The notes: generated by a model not told the origin, from the letters alone. A stretch of 64,000 nucleotides of DNA from Monoplex corrugatus (GCA_030674185.1 JAPXFY010000022.1:46799898-46863897); one strand, 5' to 3'; shown: positions 34,753 through 44,982, numbered from the stretch's first letter. Program-made: numbers and translations.

Positions 34753-35715
34753 ACACAGGCCAGTAAGATCAACCTGCGTACCATGGTATGGCGATGATGA
34801 AGTGATGGACAGAGAACCAATAGTCATTTTTTTCAGTATGCCTCGGCTACAAAATTTACAGTTTGGTTACATTATATGTTGACAGGTAGCCACAACAAAC
34901 TGGAGGAGATGGTGAACCAGCTGTCCACAGCACTGACGGGGGCCAAGCAGAACAGGAATACATGGAAGTCAGAGAACGCATTCACAGAGCAAGTGAGTAG
35001 CATAATGATACCAATGATGACATTTAATAAGGCACCAAATCTTAATACAAAAACTAAACAAAAGTGCACACTGTCATAATTCACCAAAGCAATTGCCCAA
35101 CAACAACCAAAGCTTCAGGGCACACAGTATACATAGACTGGGAGGGAGAGGACAGAAGGAAGTGGAGTGAAAGAGTGGGCATGTATACTATTTGAGTCAC
35201 TGTGTGACTGTATGTAGGAGGGGTGTATGCGTGTGTGAGTGCTTGCATGTGTGTGTGTGTGTGTGTGTGTATGTGGAGTAGTCTTTTCTAGTGCTTTTTT
35301 GCTCCCTCTCCTGTGTGTGTGTGTGTTTTGTGTGTGTGTGTGTGTGTGGTGCGGCTGTGCTGGCTTGCGTATGTGGAGTGTGTTTATGTGTGTGTGTATG
35401 TGTTAGCAGTCTTTTCTAGACTTTTTTTCTCCCTCTCCTCTAGCTGTGTTGTGTGTGTTGGGTGTGTGTGTGTGTGTGTGTGTGTTTTGTGGTGTGTGTG
35501 TGTGTGTGGTTGTGTGTGTGTGGTGTGTGTTAGCAGTCTTTTCTAGACACTTTTTTGCTCCTCTCCCTGTGTGTGTGTGTGTGTTGTGTGTGTTGTGTTT
35601 TTTGTTTTGTTTCTGTGTGTGTGTGTTGTTGTGTGTGTTGTGTGTTGTGTGTGTTGTTGTGTTAGACTTTCTTTCCTGTGTGTGTGTGTGTGTGTGTGTG
35701 TTCGTTTGTCTCTCC

Positions 35716-35747
<32 letters not shown>

Positions 35748-35794
35748 TGTGTGTGTGTGTAGCTGTCTTTTCTAAATTTTTTTCTCCTCTCCCT

Positions 35795-35828
<34 letters not shown>

Positions 35829-36140
35829 TGTGTGTGTGTGTACGCAGCTTTTCTAGACACTTTTTTGCTCCCTCTCCCTGTGTGTGTGTGTGTGTGGTGT
35901 GTGTGTGTTTGTGTGTTGTGTGTTGTGTTACAGTCTTTTCATATAAGTACCACTTTTTGCTCTTTCCTTTTGTGTGTGTGTGTGGGTGTGTGTTGTAGTG
36001 AATGTGTGTGTGTGTGTGTGGAGCAGTCTTTCTAGACACTTTTTTGCTCCCTCTCCCTCTGTGTGTGTGTGTCTGTGTGTGTTAGCAGTCTTTTCTAGAC
36101 ACTTTTTTGCTCCCTCTCCCCTGTGTGTGTGTGTGTGGTG

Positions 36141-36175
<35 letters not shown>

Positions 36176-36374
36176 TGTGTGGTGTGCAGTCTTTTCTAGA
36201 CACTTTTTTGCTCCCTCTCCTCTGTGTGTGTGGTGTGTGTGTGTGTGTGTGTGTGTGGCGCGCGCGCATATGAGTGTGTGTATGTGTGTGTGTGTGTGTG
36301 TGTGTTAGCAGGCTATGTCCTTGGGACAGGTCTACTACCTGAAACGTTTCTTTGAAGTCCGTAGAGTTGTGTAA
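24720..36374 (+). CDS. TMED2: TMED2 (p24-beta) transmembrane emp24 domain cargo receptor, four of about five exons recognised
   Basis: Gene-level entry. Coding exons are 24720-24905, 32767-32971, 34886-34992 and 36312-36374. Known role: type I membrane protein of COPI/COPII vesicles that helps select GPI-anchored and other cargo between ER and Golgi. Seen here: a signal peptide (about residues 1-22), the GOLD domain ([41 protein letters not shown]) with its two cysteines, a coiled-coil stem ([10 protein letters not shown]) and the cytosolic tail [13 protein letters not shown], with the FF and RR coat-binding motifs. Two defects: one base is missing in exon 3, and the ~62-bp segment for most of the transmembrane helix is absent from the assembled intron. 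With identity to vertebrate TMED2 this high, assembly error is likelier than a pseudogene. A large intron 1 holds a recent LINE. Confidence 0.9.
24906..26255. other. TMED2 intron 1, proximal part, no feature recognised
   Basis: Mostly unique AT-rich sequence. I see no further exon. Positions 25260-25340 and 25490-25600 are locally CpG-rich. Confidence 0.5.
26258..26605. repeat. Three (CT)n microsatellites
   Basis: CT runs at 26262-26317, 26417-26477 and 26573-26600, separated by AT-rich sequence with AAAAATGAATAAATAA units. Confidence 0.95.
26640..28180. other. TMED2 intron 1, unique-looking sequence
   Basis: No exon, retroelement coding sequence or tandem array recognised apart from a short (GTGTAT)n stretch near 27285-27330. 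Confidence 0.5.
28222..28839. mobile_element. Non-autonomous DNA element with GTGACCT terminal inverted repeats
   Basis: Left end GTGACCTCCCACCACCAATT and right end (reverse complement) GTGACCTTCCAGCACGAAAT pair over about 30 bp with mismatches. Both ends abut TATATA, consistent with a TA target. No transposase frame inside. Confidence 0.6.
28845..29395. other. TMED2 intron 1, no feature recognised
   Basis: Contains only a short GT-rich patch at 29190-29270. Confidence 0.5.
29401..31260 (-). mobile_element. L2/CR1-type LINE, 5'-truncated, RT open reading frame 29712-31232 intact
   Basis: A 506-codon open frame includes the reverse transcriptase blocks [25 protein letters not shown] and FYADDTQL (catalytic YADD) and the C-terminal [14 protein letters not shown] and [13 protein letters not shown]. 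The ORF begins inside the RT domain ([12 protein letters not shown]), so the endonuclease is lost. The 3' UTR has a CA-rich stretch, a G18 run (29675-29692) and a (TTA)n tail. There are no internal stops, implying a young insertion. Confidence 0.92.
31278..31370. repeat. ~46-bp direct duplication at the LINE 5' junction
   Basis: GAAAGCAGGTTTGGGGGTGG..GACTA occurs twice in succession immediately beyond the truncated 5' end of the LINE. Confidence 0.75.
31375..32515. other. TMED2 intron 1, distal part
   Basis: No exon recognised. A ~75-bp imperfect tandem duplication (GTGCACAGGATTGTGGAGAT type) lies at 32267-32410. Confidence 0.5.
32517..32560. repeat. (AT)n microsatellite
   Basis: AT dinucleotide run about 200 bp before TMED2 exon 2. 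Confidence 0.9.
32767..32971 (+). CDS. TMED2: TMED2 exon 2 (GOLD domain core)
   Basis: Acceptor CTGTCCAG, then [39 protein letters not shown] and [14 protein letters not shown], ending GATG|GTGAGC in phase 1. It contains the second conserved cysteine of the GOLD disulfide. An acidic linker ([13 protein letters not shown]) is longer than in vertebrates. Confidence 0.95.
33285..33625. repeat. ~70-bp tandem repeat, about four to five units
   Basis: TTTTCATTTTGTTGTTATGG..TAGGTAGTCACACTCCATTT..GCATGCTGGATATCTTATG. The open frame across it follows the unit and is not a gene. Confidence 0.85.
33788..34625. mobile_element. TTAA-flanked DNA element with CTCAATCG terminal inverted repeats
   Basis: TTAACTCAATCGAGTCG at the left is mirrored by CGAAGCGATTGAGTTAA at the right, about 838 bp apart. 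Inside is a 95-codon plus-strand frame (34154-34441) beginning [20 protein letters not shown], with no family I recognise. A GTAAGT site follows its first 31 codons. Confidence 0.55.
34154..34441 (+). CDS. Unrecognised 95-codon open frame inside the TTAA element
   Basis: Not recognised. It starts with a hydrophobic/arginine-rich segment, has seven cysteines in total and no homology I can name. It lies within TMED2 intron 2 on the same strand. It may be a remnant of a transposon gene or chance, and length alone does not support a gene. Confidence 0.15.
   Translation: MDTLRVMVLRTLLFMRQERQIAALIASVSHGKYVRLSVILEGKFPFCIQLLQSTKYLQNCEVRHAFLDAICEIHMLRVALKKGYCCLCFTLPQMV
34886..34992 (+). CDS. TMED2: TMED2 exon 3 (coiled-coil stem), one base missing
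   Basis: After TTGACAG the frame reads [20 protein letters not shown]. The conserved [13 protein letters not shown] is present but one frame away, because a base is missing around 34948-34950 (AAGCAGAACAG). The exon ends GCAA|GTGAGT in phase 1. In the assembled frame the read-through would be [14 protein letters not shown], unlike any family member. Confidence 0.9.
35240..36304. repeat. (GT)n-rich array carrying a ~35-bp spacer, last TMED2 intron
   Basis: GT tracts alternate with GTTAGCAGTCTTTTCTAGAC..ACTTTTTTGCTCCCTCTCC, about nine to ten times (35281, 35405, 35530, 35760, 35847, 35932, 36023, 36081, 36188). Many units start with TTAGCAG, the same bases as the acceptor used at 36305-36311. 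Confidence 0.9.
36312..36374 (+). CDS. TMED2: TMED2 last exon (end of TM helix and cytosolic tail)
   Basis: After GTGTTAGCAG the sequence reads [20 protein letters not shown] and stops (TAA at 36372). It holds the end of the membrane helix and the coat-binding tail. The preceding residues (family INDN..RVVLWSFFEALVLV, about 21) are not found between 34993 and 36311. Confidence 0.95.
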   Translation, partial: AMSLGQVYYLKRFFEVRRVV

Positions 36375-37233
36375 TGACACTTCTTTGATGACTAGATGAC
36401 TTTGTGTCTTCGTCTCAGTTGCGTATGTCTATAAATAGTGTTTGTGCTGTGGTGTGGTTCATGTGTTGGCTTGTTCATGTTCTGCTTTGATTTTGTTTTT
36501 GTTTATTTATATATAAATTTGTTTTGACATTATGTTTACATATGTTTAGGAGTGTGTGTATATGTGTGCATGTGAGTGACTCCTTCATAGTGTATGTATG
36601 GTTTTACTGTATTAATGTTGACAGATTATGCAGTGGTTGAGTTATATATCTAGTGTGTACATGTTGGCTTGTTTGCCTTATTATTTTGTTTTTATTGTTG
36701 TATGCTCTGCTGATGCCATTGTTTCTTGTCAGTCATTGTTTTGAAGGTGATTGGATCTCTGTGATGGGGTATTTTGTCTGCCTGTTGAAGTGGATTTTTC
36801 TGAGAATTTGGCCAAGATTTCATTCCTTTATTGTTGAATTTTGTCTCTCACTCCCACAGTCATACACAAGGTTTTTTATTTGCATGTATACACCATACAC
36901 ATGTGCACGCATGGGCACACACTTGTGCACATATCTGCGCTTATACACAGGCTTACATGCACGTATTCTCACACACATACATGCACGTTGCGTCCTTCTC
37001 TCCCTCTCTTAGTCAGTTTTAATCTGTCACCTTTGTTTTGATTTTTACTTTATCTCTTCACTGTCACCTATTCCATCTTGGGTGTACTGATAATTTCTCC
37101 TGTTTGAACTTACATTTTAAATAAGAATAAAGACTATGCAACAGTGCTGTTACTGTATTAAGATACATCCAAGTTATGGTCATGAACATTTTTGTGGGTT
37201 GATAAATTGTGGCCATTTGAGATAGATAAATAA

Positions 37234-37235
<2 letters not shown>
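36375..37235 (+). other. TMED2 3' UTR and flank (inferred)
   Basis: No further coding sequence. AATAAA at 37126-37131 is a candidate polyadenylation signal; others follow near 37925 and 38182. The choice cannot be made from sequence alone. Confidence 0.35.

Positions 37236-37238
<3 letters not shown>

Positions 37239-37295
<57 letters not shown>
37239..37295. repeat. (GT)n microsatellite
   Basis: About 28 GT units. Confidence 0.95.
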
Positions 37296-37297
<2 letters not shown>

Positions 37298-37299
37298 AG

Positions 37300-38540
37300 A
37301 ATGCAGGCATATGGTTACATGTGTGTTCAACTCAGTTGTGTTAACTTCAAACTGCCTTTGTAAACAGTGATGAAGCGAACTGTCACCATGATTTCCATTT
37401 TATGATTCTTACCTGTACATGCATTCTGGCCAACTGAAGCCAGTTATAGTGCTTACAATACATCACAGTGGGTGCAGTGCATCATGGAATTCAGCAGTGA
37501 AATACTCCAGAGACAGATAGAGTAACAATTATCCTGCTGTGTTAGGTGTTGCTACGGATGATTATGGATTGTAGGGGCTTTATGTAATATGCTGCAAAAA
37601 TTCAGATGGCCTTGAGAGTTTTGTTTGAAAGAAGAAAAAGAAATTTGGATGTTAAATGGAAAAAACATACTCCTTTATGGGAAACAGCTGGTGACTGTGG
37701 ATAGAAGGTCTGGAGGATCACAAAATTTAATGACATAATTTTGGTCAGAAGGAAAGGCATTGGCAAGGATGGGTAGTGGGAAGAGGTAGGATTCTTGATT
37801 TTACACATGAAATTGACCAAACAGTATGTTCAGAAGACACAATGAAATTATAAAGGAATGAAAAGGAAAAGACTGAAGATGTAATCTGTTAATGGTAGCT
37901 ATTTAAGAGAAACTATTAACTATGAATAAAGAAAGTGTATGTTCTTGTGTTTGTAGTTTCATGCACACAGATTTGAATGAAAATGTTTAGGAAAAGTGTT
38001 ATGATCAAAGCATATAACAGGCATTTCTTTTTTTTTCTTCTTCCTTTTTTATAGTTGATACTGTTTGTTTTCTTCTGGATTTTAGTTTAAGATTTTACAT
38101 TGATAGGATAAAAAGTTATATATAAGTAATTTTGATTCTTTTGTAAATGACTGAACGTGTGAAAATTGAGGAATTTTGGAAGAATAAAGTTTGGAAAAGA
38201 TTTCGGTGTCATGTTATGGTTGCATGCATGTTGATTACCTCTGTATCTACATACATTTTTGAGTGTCTATTTTACGTATACCGCACATACACACACACCA
38301 CTAGACACAGACACACACATGCACACAAGTTTGCAAACATTTATAGGCTATTCATATATTTTACATACACAACAGACACACCACTAAACACAAACATACG
38401 CATGCAAACATTTTTAGGCCATTCGTGTATTTTACATATATATATGGTACCACACATACACCACTAAACAGACACACACATGTACACAGATTTGCAAACA
38501 TTTCTAGACCATTCATGTTACAGTCCAATCATGACAGTGT
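37300..38540. other. Intergenic, no gene recognised
   Basis: AT-rich sequence with a short imperfect ~120-bp tandem segment near 38280-38510 (ACACACCACTAAACACAAAC units). Confidence 0.5.
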
Positions 38541-38561
38541 GTGTTGATGAATGTTTTATCG

Positions 38562-38611
<50 letters not shown>

Positions 38612-38807
38612 TGCTTGGTTCAGTAAAGAATATCCAGCAAGCAGGGTTTTTTGTGTGTTCATTTTTCCTTTTGCTGTACCACTTTCTGTCACATTCATTG
38701 TCACACAGCCTTGGACAATATTTTTTTCACAAGGCTGTGATGATGGTGACAATGATAATAATAATCATGACGCTATGGAGTTCATTTTTGAGGCTGTATG
38801 ATAAGCA

Positions 38808-40250
38808 AGCAAGCTGACCATGAGGATGGCCCATTGTCTTGTATGACAAGCCAACAAGCTGTACATGAGGATGGCCCATTGTCTTGTATGACAAGCCAGC
38901 AAGCTGTACATGAGGATGGCCCATTGTCTTGTATGACAAGCCAGCAAGCTGTACATGAGGATGACCCATTGTCTTGTATGACAAGCCAGCAAGCTGTACA
39001 TGAGGATGGCCCATTGTCTTGTATGACAAGCCAGCAAGCTGTACATGAGGATGGCCCATTGTCTTGTATGACAAGCCAGCAAGCTGTACATGAGGATGAC
39101 CCATTGTCTTGTATGACAAGCCAGCAAGCTGTACATGAGGATGGCCCATTGTCTTGTATGACAAGCCAGCAGGCTGTACATGAGGATGGTCCATTGTCTT
39201 GTATGACAAGCCAGCAAGCTGAACTGTGAGGATGGCCCATTGTCTTGTATGACAGGCCAGCAAGCTGTACATGAGGATGACCCATTGTTTTGCATGGCAA
39301 GGCAGTAAGCTGAACTTGAGGATGGTCCATTGTCTTGTATGACAGGCCAGCAAGCTGTACATGAGGATGACCCATTGTTTTGCATGGCAAGGCAGTAAGC
39401 TGAACTGTGAGGATGGTCCATTGTCTTGTATGACAAGCCAGGAAGCTGAACTGTGAGGATGGCCCATTGTCTTGTATGACAGGCCAGCAAGCTGTACATG
39501 AGGATGACCCATTGTTTTGCATGGCAAGGCAGTAAGCTGAACTTGAGGATGGTCCATTGTCTTGTATGACAAGCCAGCAGGCTGTACATGGAGGATGGTC
39601 CATTGTCTTGTATGACAAGCCAGCAAGCTGAACTGTGAGGATGGCCCATTGTCTTGTATGACAAGCCAGCAAGCTGTACATGAGGAATGACCCATTGTTT
39701 TGCATGGCAAGGCAGTAAGCTGAACTTGAGGATGGTCCATTGTCTTGTATGACAAGCCAGCAAGCTGAACTGTGAGGATGGTCCATTGTCTTGTATGACA
39801 AGCCAGCAAGCTGAACTTTAAGGATGGCTCATCGTCTTGCATGACAAAAGCCAGCAAGCTGAACTTTAAGGATGACCCATTGTCTTGTATGATAACCCGG
39901 CAAGCTGTACATTGTGGATGACCCATTGTCTTGTATGAAAAGTCAGCAAACTGAACTTGGAGGATGGCCCATTGTCTTGTATGAGAAGTCAGCAAGCTGA
40001 ACATTGAGGATGGCTCATTATCTTGTATGATAAGTCAGCAAGCGGAACATGAGGATGGCCCATTGTCTTGTATGACATGCCAGCAAGCTGTAGGCCTACA
40101 TTGACGATGACCCATGGTCTTGCATGACAAGCCAGAAAGCTGAACCTTAAGGGTGGCTCATTGTCTTGTATGACAAGCCATCAAGCTGAACATTGAGGAT
40201 GGCCCACTGTCTTGCATGACTGCCCAGCGAGCTGAACTGTGAGGATGTCC
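38808..40250. repeat. 45-bp satellite, about 32 units
   Basis: Unit GAGGATGGCCCATTGTCTTG..TATGACAAGCCAGCAAGCTG..TACAT. The first ten units (38816-39220) are nearly identical, later ones diverge and show a longer alternating pattern (GGCAAGGCAGTAAGCTGAAC units). 45 is a multiple of three, so open frames of over 140 codons (plus) and up to 425 codons (minus) arise. They have no gene-like features. Confidence 0.95.
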
Positions 40251-40261
40251 CATTGTCTTAA

Positions 40262-40400
40262 ACAGCTGGCTGGCTCTTCTGATAAAGATGTGGATTCAGA
40301 ATCTGATATCTCTAGTTCATACCCAGCCTGCAACATAGAAAGTGGCATGTTCTCTGCTCATCCTAATGGTCCTGTCACCCTGGTGTGATATCACACCCTC
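40262..40400 (+). mobile_element. SINE fragment
   Basis: GCTGGCTCTTCTGATAAAGA..TAGTTCATACCCAGCCTGCA..ACATAGAAAGTGGCATGTTC..GTCACCCTGGTGTG, a diverged head and body of the main SINE family. Confidence 0.55.
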
Positions 40401-40867
40401 ATTTATTGACTGTGCTGGAGGAGAAGATTTGAGAGGCCGGTAGCAGAGAGCCAAGACATCATTCATTGTCTTTCAAGGTTCACTGTACATCATTATGGTA
40501 ATAACTGGTTTCCTATGTTCTCCATGTTTCAAACTGATACTTGATCATGGGACAAGATTCAAGTTACGTGATGGTCAAAGATGGTGGTGGTGGTGGTGGG
40601 GGGAGCATAGAGGGTGACGAAAAATGCTATGAGAAAACTAGTCAGACATTATTTTGTTTGTTTGTTTTGTTTGCCCAATTTACATTTCAGAATTTCTGGT
40701 TCTGTAGTAATAATCCACAAGGGCCTTGTGGCCTATCCCGTGGATGGTGGTATACGTGTGCAGGCTAGTTACATGTAAGCATTTAGTTAAAGATTACACA
40801 CGCACAGCATTACATAAACATGAAAAAGACAGAATGGCTTGACCTTCTTGATTATGTTCTCGGTCAT

Positions 40868-43800
40868 CATCATCATCAGGTGCCCTGCCACATGGCGTTG
40901 GCAATCATGGACCTCCATCTTTCTCTATCTCTTGTTGCCCCAAGCATCTCCTCCATCCTCCTCGTCTTCAGCCACTCCGCAAGTCCGTCTAGCATTTTCT
41001 CCCTGGGTCTACCTGATGCTCTCTTTCCCTCCAGCTTTCCCGTTGTGACCAGGTGCTCCAAATCCCCCTTCCTCATAAAATGGCCTATAAATTGTTGCCT
41101 GTCTTTTCCTAATCTTCCTTATGAGTGATCTCTTTGTGTCTGCCTCCATCAAGACTGTCTCGTTTGTTTTCTTTGCTGTCCATGGAACTCTCAACATTCT
41201 TCTTAGAAACCACATCTCGGCTGCCTCAATCTTGTTCTGGCTTTGCTTGTTGACTGTCCATGCCTCACATCGGTACAATAGTATTGGTTCTATATAACAT
41301 TCAAGAACTCTCTTCCTGGTGTTAATTGATAGGCATTTGTTGGTAAGAATGCTTTTCATCTTCTTGAATGCTGTTTTGGCTTGGCCGATTCTGCTGGCTA
41401 TTTCCGATGTGCATCTGCCGTCTGATGAAATGACCGTTCCCAGGTATTTAAACTTATTAACTGTGTCAAGGTTGTGCCATTTGCTGTTATTTTGCATGAG
41501 GGGATTTCATGTTTTTTACTGATCACCATGACTTCAGTCTTCCTGCTGTTTAGTTCCATCCCCTTACCTTTGCTGTCTATTTCTAGTATATTCACAAGGT
41601 TTTGTAGGTCCCTTTCATTTTCTGCAATTAGCACGGTGTCATCTGCATATCGAATGTTGTTTATCATTTTCCCTCCAACCTTTAATCCAGGGTCTTCTTC
41701 TAGGTTTCTCATGATGTTTTCGCTATATAGTGAAAACAGATCTGTTGACAAAACACAACTCTGACTCCTCTTTTGATGTTTTGGAAAGAGCTTATATTGT
41801 TTTCTATTCTCATTGCACCTGTTTGTTCCCAGTACATATTTCTGATTATTCGTAGATCTTTCCCATCAACATTGAGTCTCTCCAGTTGGTTGATCAATTC
41901 TTCATGTCTTACGTGATCGAAAGCCTTGGTATATCAACAAAGCATAAATAGAAATCCTTAGTCATCTCAATTGACCTCTCTATGATAGTTCTTGGGATGT
42001 ATATGGCATTAATAGTTCCTTTCCCTTCCACAAATCCACACTGTTCTTCTGCAATTTCTCGTTTGATTCTATTCCTTGTCCTTATCATGATTATTCTCAA
42101 CAGGATTTTTGTTACATGACTCATCAAACTGATTGTGCTATGGAGTTCGCATTCTATAGCCCCTGTCTTCTTTGGAAGTGCAATGAAAATTGATTTTGAC
42201 ATATCTTTGGGGAATTTTTCTAGTGTCGTAAATTTCATTTAGGAGGACTTATTTTTTCTATGCCAAATTCCTCCTGGGCTTCAATCATCTCTGTAGTAAT
42301 GTTATCTGGTCCTGGGGCTTTTCCTGGTTTCATCTTTTTCAGTGCTGCTCTAACTTCATTTTCATTATGGGTGGTCCTACAAAGTTCTTTTTTATAATGT
42401 GTTCTTCGTTTCTGTCATCCTCAAAAAGGTCTTTAATATACTCTCCCCATCTGTCCAATATTCTGTCTTTTTCCATGATAAGCGTGCCATGTTTCGATTT
42501 TAAGCAACCAATTGATGTGCATGTATTTTTCCTGTGGACAATTTCTTCAATTCGTCTGTACATACCCTGAGGATCCATTTTGTGTCGGTCTTCTATTTCT
42601 TTGCATTTTGTGTTCAGCCTAAGCTTCCTTAGCTTCATTGCACCTATTCCTGATTTCTTTGTTTATCTTCCTGTATATCTCCTCGTTTCTCTTTTCCCTC
42701 CTCCTTTCCTCCATCAAGCCCAAAATTTCATTAGTCATCCAGCTCTTTTTTGCTTTTCTATCTATCTTAGGTGATTTCTTCACAAGCTTCATTTATCGAC
42801 TTTCTCAACTTTGTCCATTGTTCTTCACTGTCACCAACGTCTTCCAGAGCACTGAATTTGTTTTGAACATGTACATTAAATTTTTTACCTATCACTTCAT
42901 CCGTCTTTAAGAGTCCAAGGTTTAGTTTGATGTTGCTTTTGGTCTGTTTCCTTTTCCTTAATTTCAGCCTAAACCTTCCCCTACAGGACTGTGGTCACTG
43001 TTGCATCTGCGCCTGGTAGTGTTTTTGCTGACAGTAAAGAATTTCTAAATCTTTTGTTGATCAGGATGTAGTCAATCTGATTTTTGGTATTATCTCCTGG
43101 ACTCATCCAAGTCCATTTTCTTCTACTAGGCTGCTCAAACCAGGTGTTTCCTACTTGAACTCATTCATCTGTGCCCACTCTACAAGTTTCCTCCCCTTTC
43201 ATTTTGTGTACCAAGGCCATGAGGTCCAACTATATCCTCCACCCTATCCTGTCCCACTTTAGCATTAAAATCTCCCATTATGACTGTAACTTCTTGTGAT
43301 TTACATTGGACCTTGGCCATCTCTAATATTTCGTAGAAGTTGTTGATGTCTTCCTGAGTACTTGCAGATGTTGTGCATACACCTGGATGATGTTGATATC
43401 AAATGGTTTGCCTCCCATTTGACCAGCAAACCTCTGTCGGACACAGCCCAGTATCCCTTAACTGTTTTGATTTGTCTTTGTCCATTATGGTGCCTACTCC
43501 TCTTTCATGTGAATTACCACCAGGGGTATATCACTGTATATTCTCCTGATGTTATCATGCCTGCCCCCTTCCATCTCACTTCCCCTAGTCCTAAAATACT
43601 AATGTTAAGCCTTTCCATCTCCATTTTGATGTTGTCTAATTTTCCCTTCTGCAACAGTGTTCTGATGTTGCTATTTTAGTGTTTCTAAGTTTGACTTTGG
43701 GAGTGGTTTTGGTCGCAGTAGCTGGCTGACGTCTGGTGTCACCTGCACGCATGACAGTCCCTACGGACGAAGGTGCTCCACAGGAACACCTATTCACGTC

Positions 43801-44300
43801 GTTAACTTCACTTTTCATCTTTCCTCTGTCCATAATTGTCCTGGGGAAACTACGATGGGGGTTTCCCCTTGCGTTCCATCATTTTTTTTCCAGGGTTAAC
43901 TCCCTTAGCCTTATTCTCTCCTGAGATGTCCACAAGGCAGTGGAGCTCTTTATCCATAGCTTGGGGATCTGGTTCGTGGGCACCAGGGCATATCCACACG
44001 CGGTGGGCCTGCATGCCGCACGTCTGGGGGCCAGACCTCCTCCAAGTCCCACGAGATTTAGCCTGAGTCGTGAGGTGCTCAGTTACCGCCTGTCGCCACG
44101 AGGAGGCACAACGTAGGGCTTGCTGATGGAGAGGCTATGTACTGACAAGAAGAGGCTTACGCATTCTGCTCTTCTTTTCGCATAGCTGCAAGCAGCAGTG
44201 CTATAGCCAGCGGTGTAGGCTGTGAAAGTGAGAGGTGACAAGCACGCAATCACTAGCCGACACACTAGACGCATCACATTCGCCTTTGACAAGCATGTTC
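40868..44300 (-). mobile_element. RTE-type LINE, near full length, decayed
   Basis: The 3' end (minus strand) has the GATGATGATG tail at 40868. Reading upstream: C-terminal KRASGRPREKMLDGLAEWLK (40876-41076), FKYLGTVISSDGRCTSE and EAWTVNKQSQNKIEAAEMWF (41009-41497), the RT catalytic INNIRYADDTVLIAENE (41398-41751), RNRIKREIAEEQCGFV..GKG (41909-42238) and an endonuclease remnant near 43080 (NTKNQIDYI). A GC-rich 5' UTR reaches about 44300. At least five frame changes or stops; not active. Confidence 0.85.
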
Positions 44301-44519
44301 TCGGTAATCTGCATAAAAATACAGAGAACTATTCATTTTCTTCAGTACATGAATGAGGGCAGTGCATTTCTGTTTGAAGGGGTTACAGGTTGGGGGGAGT
44401 TACAGGAGGAGGGAAAGAGAGAAAAATCTAACCATGAATTTCATTATTACTTGTCTTTTCAGATAATGAAAATGTCCTCTTCTAAACAAAAGGGTGGAGG
44501 GATTGTTTGATGCTGACTT

Positions 44520-44650
<131 letters not shown>

Positions 44651-44819
44651 CTGTCTGTGAGCAGAATAAATTGACAAATGTTTTTCAACTTGTCGATGGA
44701 TTTTCACTGAAGTTGATTTAATGGCCCCTTTCAATGATCAAATAGAGCAACAACTGGGCCACGGCGGAAACAGATATGGAAATCATATTGAACGAAAGAC
44801 GCAATAGTGTATCTGCGCA

Positions 44820-44982
44820 TTAACACCCTGCATTGTCAACCATGCTAACAAAGCAAAAACTTAACCCTTTGACTTCCTCACCCTATCCACCAGCTGCAGG
44901 AGGCTGGTGGATAGGGTGAGGGAGTGAAAGGGTTAAGTTTTTGGAGTTGGTGGATTAGGTACGAGAGTCAAAGGGTTTTAAT
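44820..44982. mobile_element. TTAA MITE with clean inner palindrome
   Basis: Inner unit: TTAACCCTTTGACTTCCTCA..CCACCAGCTGCAGGAGGCTGG..GGGAGTGAAAGGGTTAA at 44862-44937, a ~75-bp near-perfect hairpin. Outer arms are partly eroded (left TTAACACCCTGC, right GAGTCAAAGGGTTTTAA). Confidence 0.85.

Noticed and set aside
38727..40004. Open frames up to 425 codons across the 45-bp repeats
   Set aside because: The unit length is a multiple of three and lacks stops in several frames on both strands; no splice or start context and no recognisable protein.
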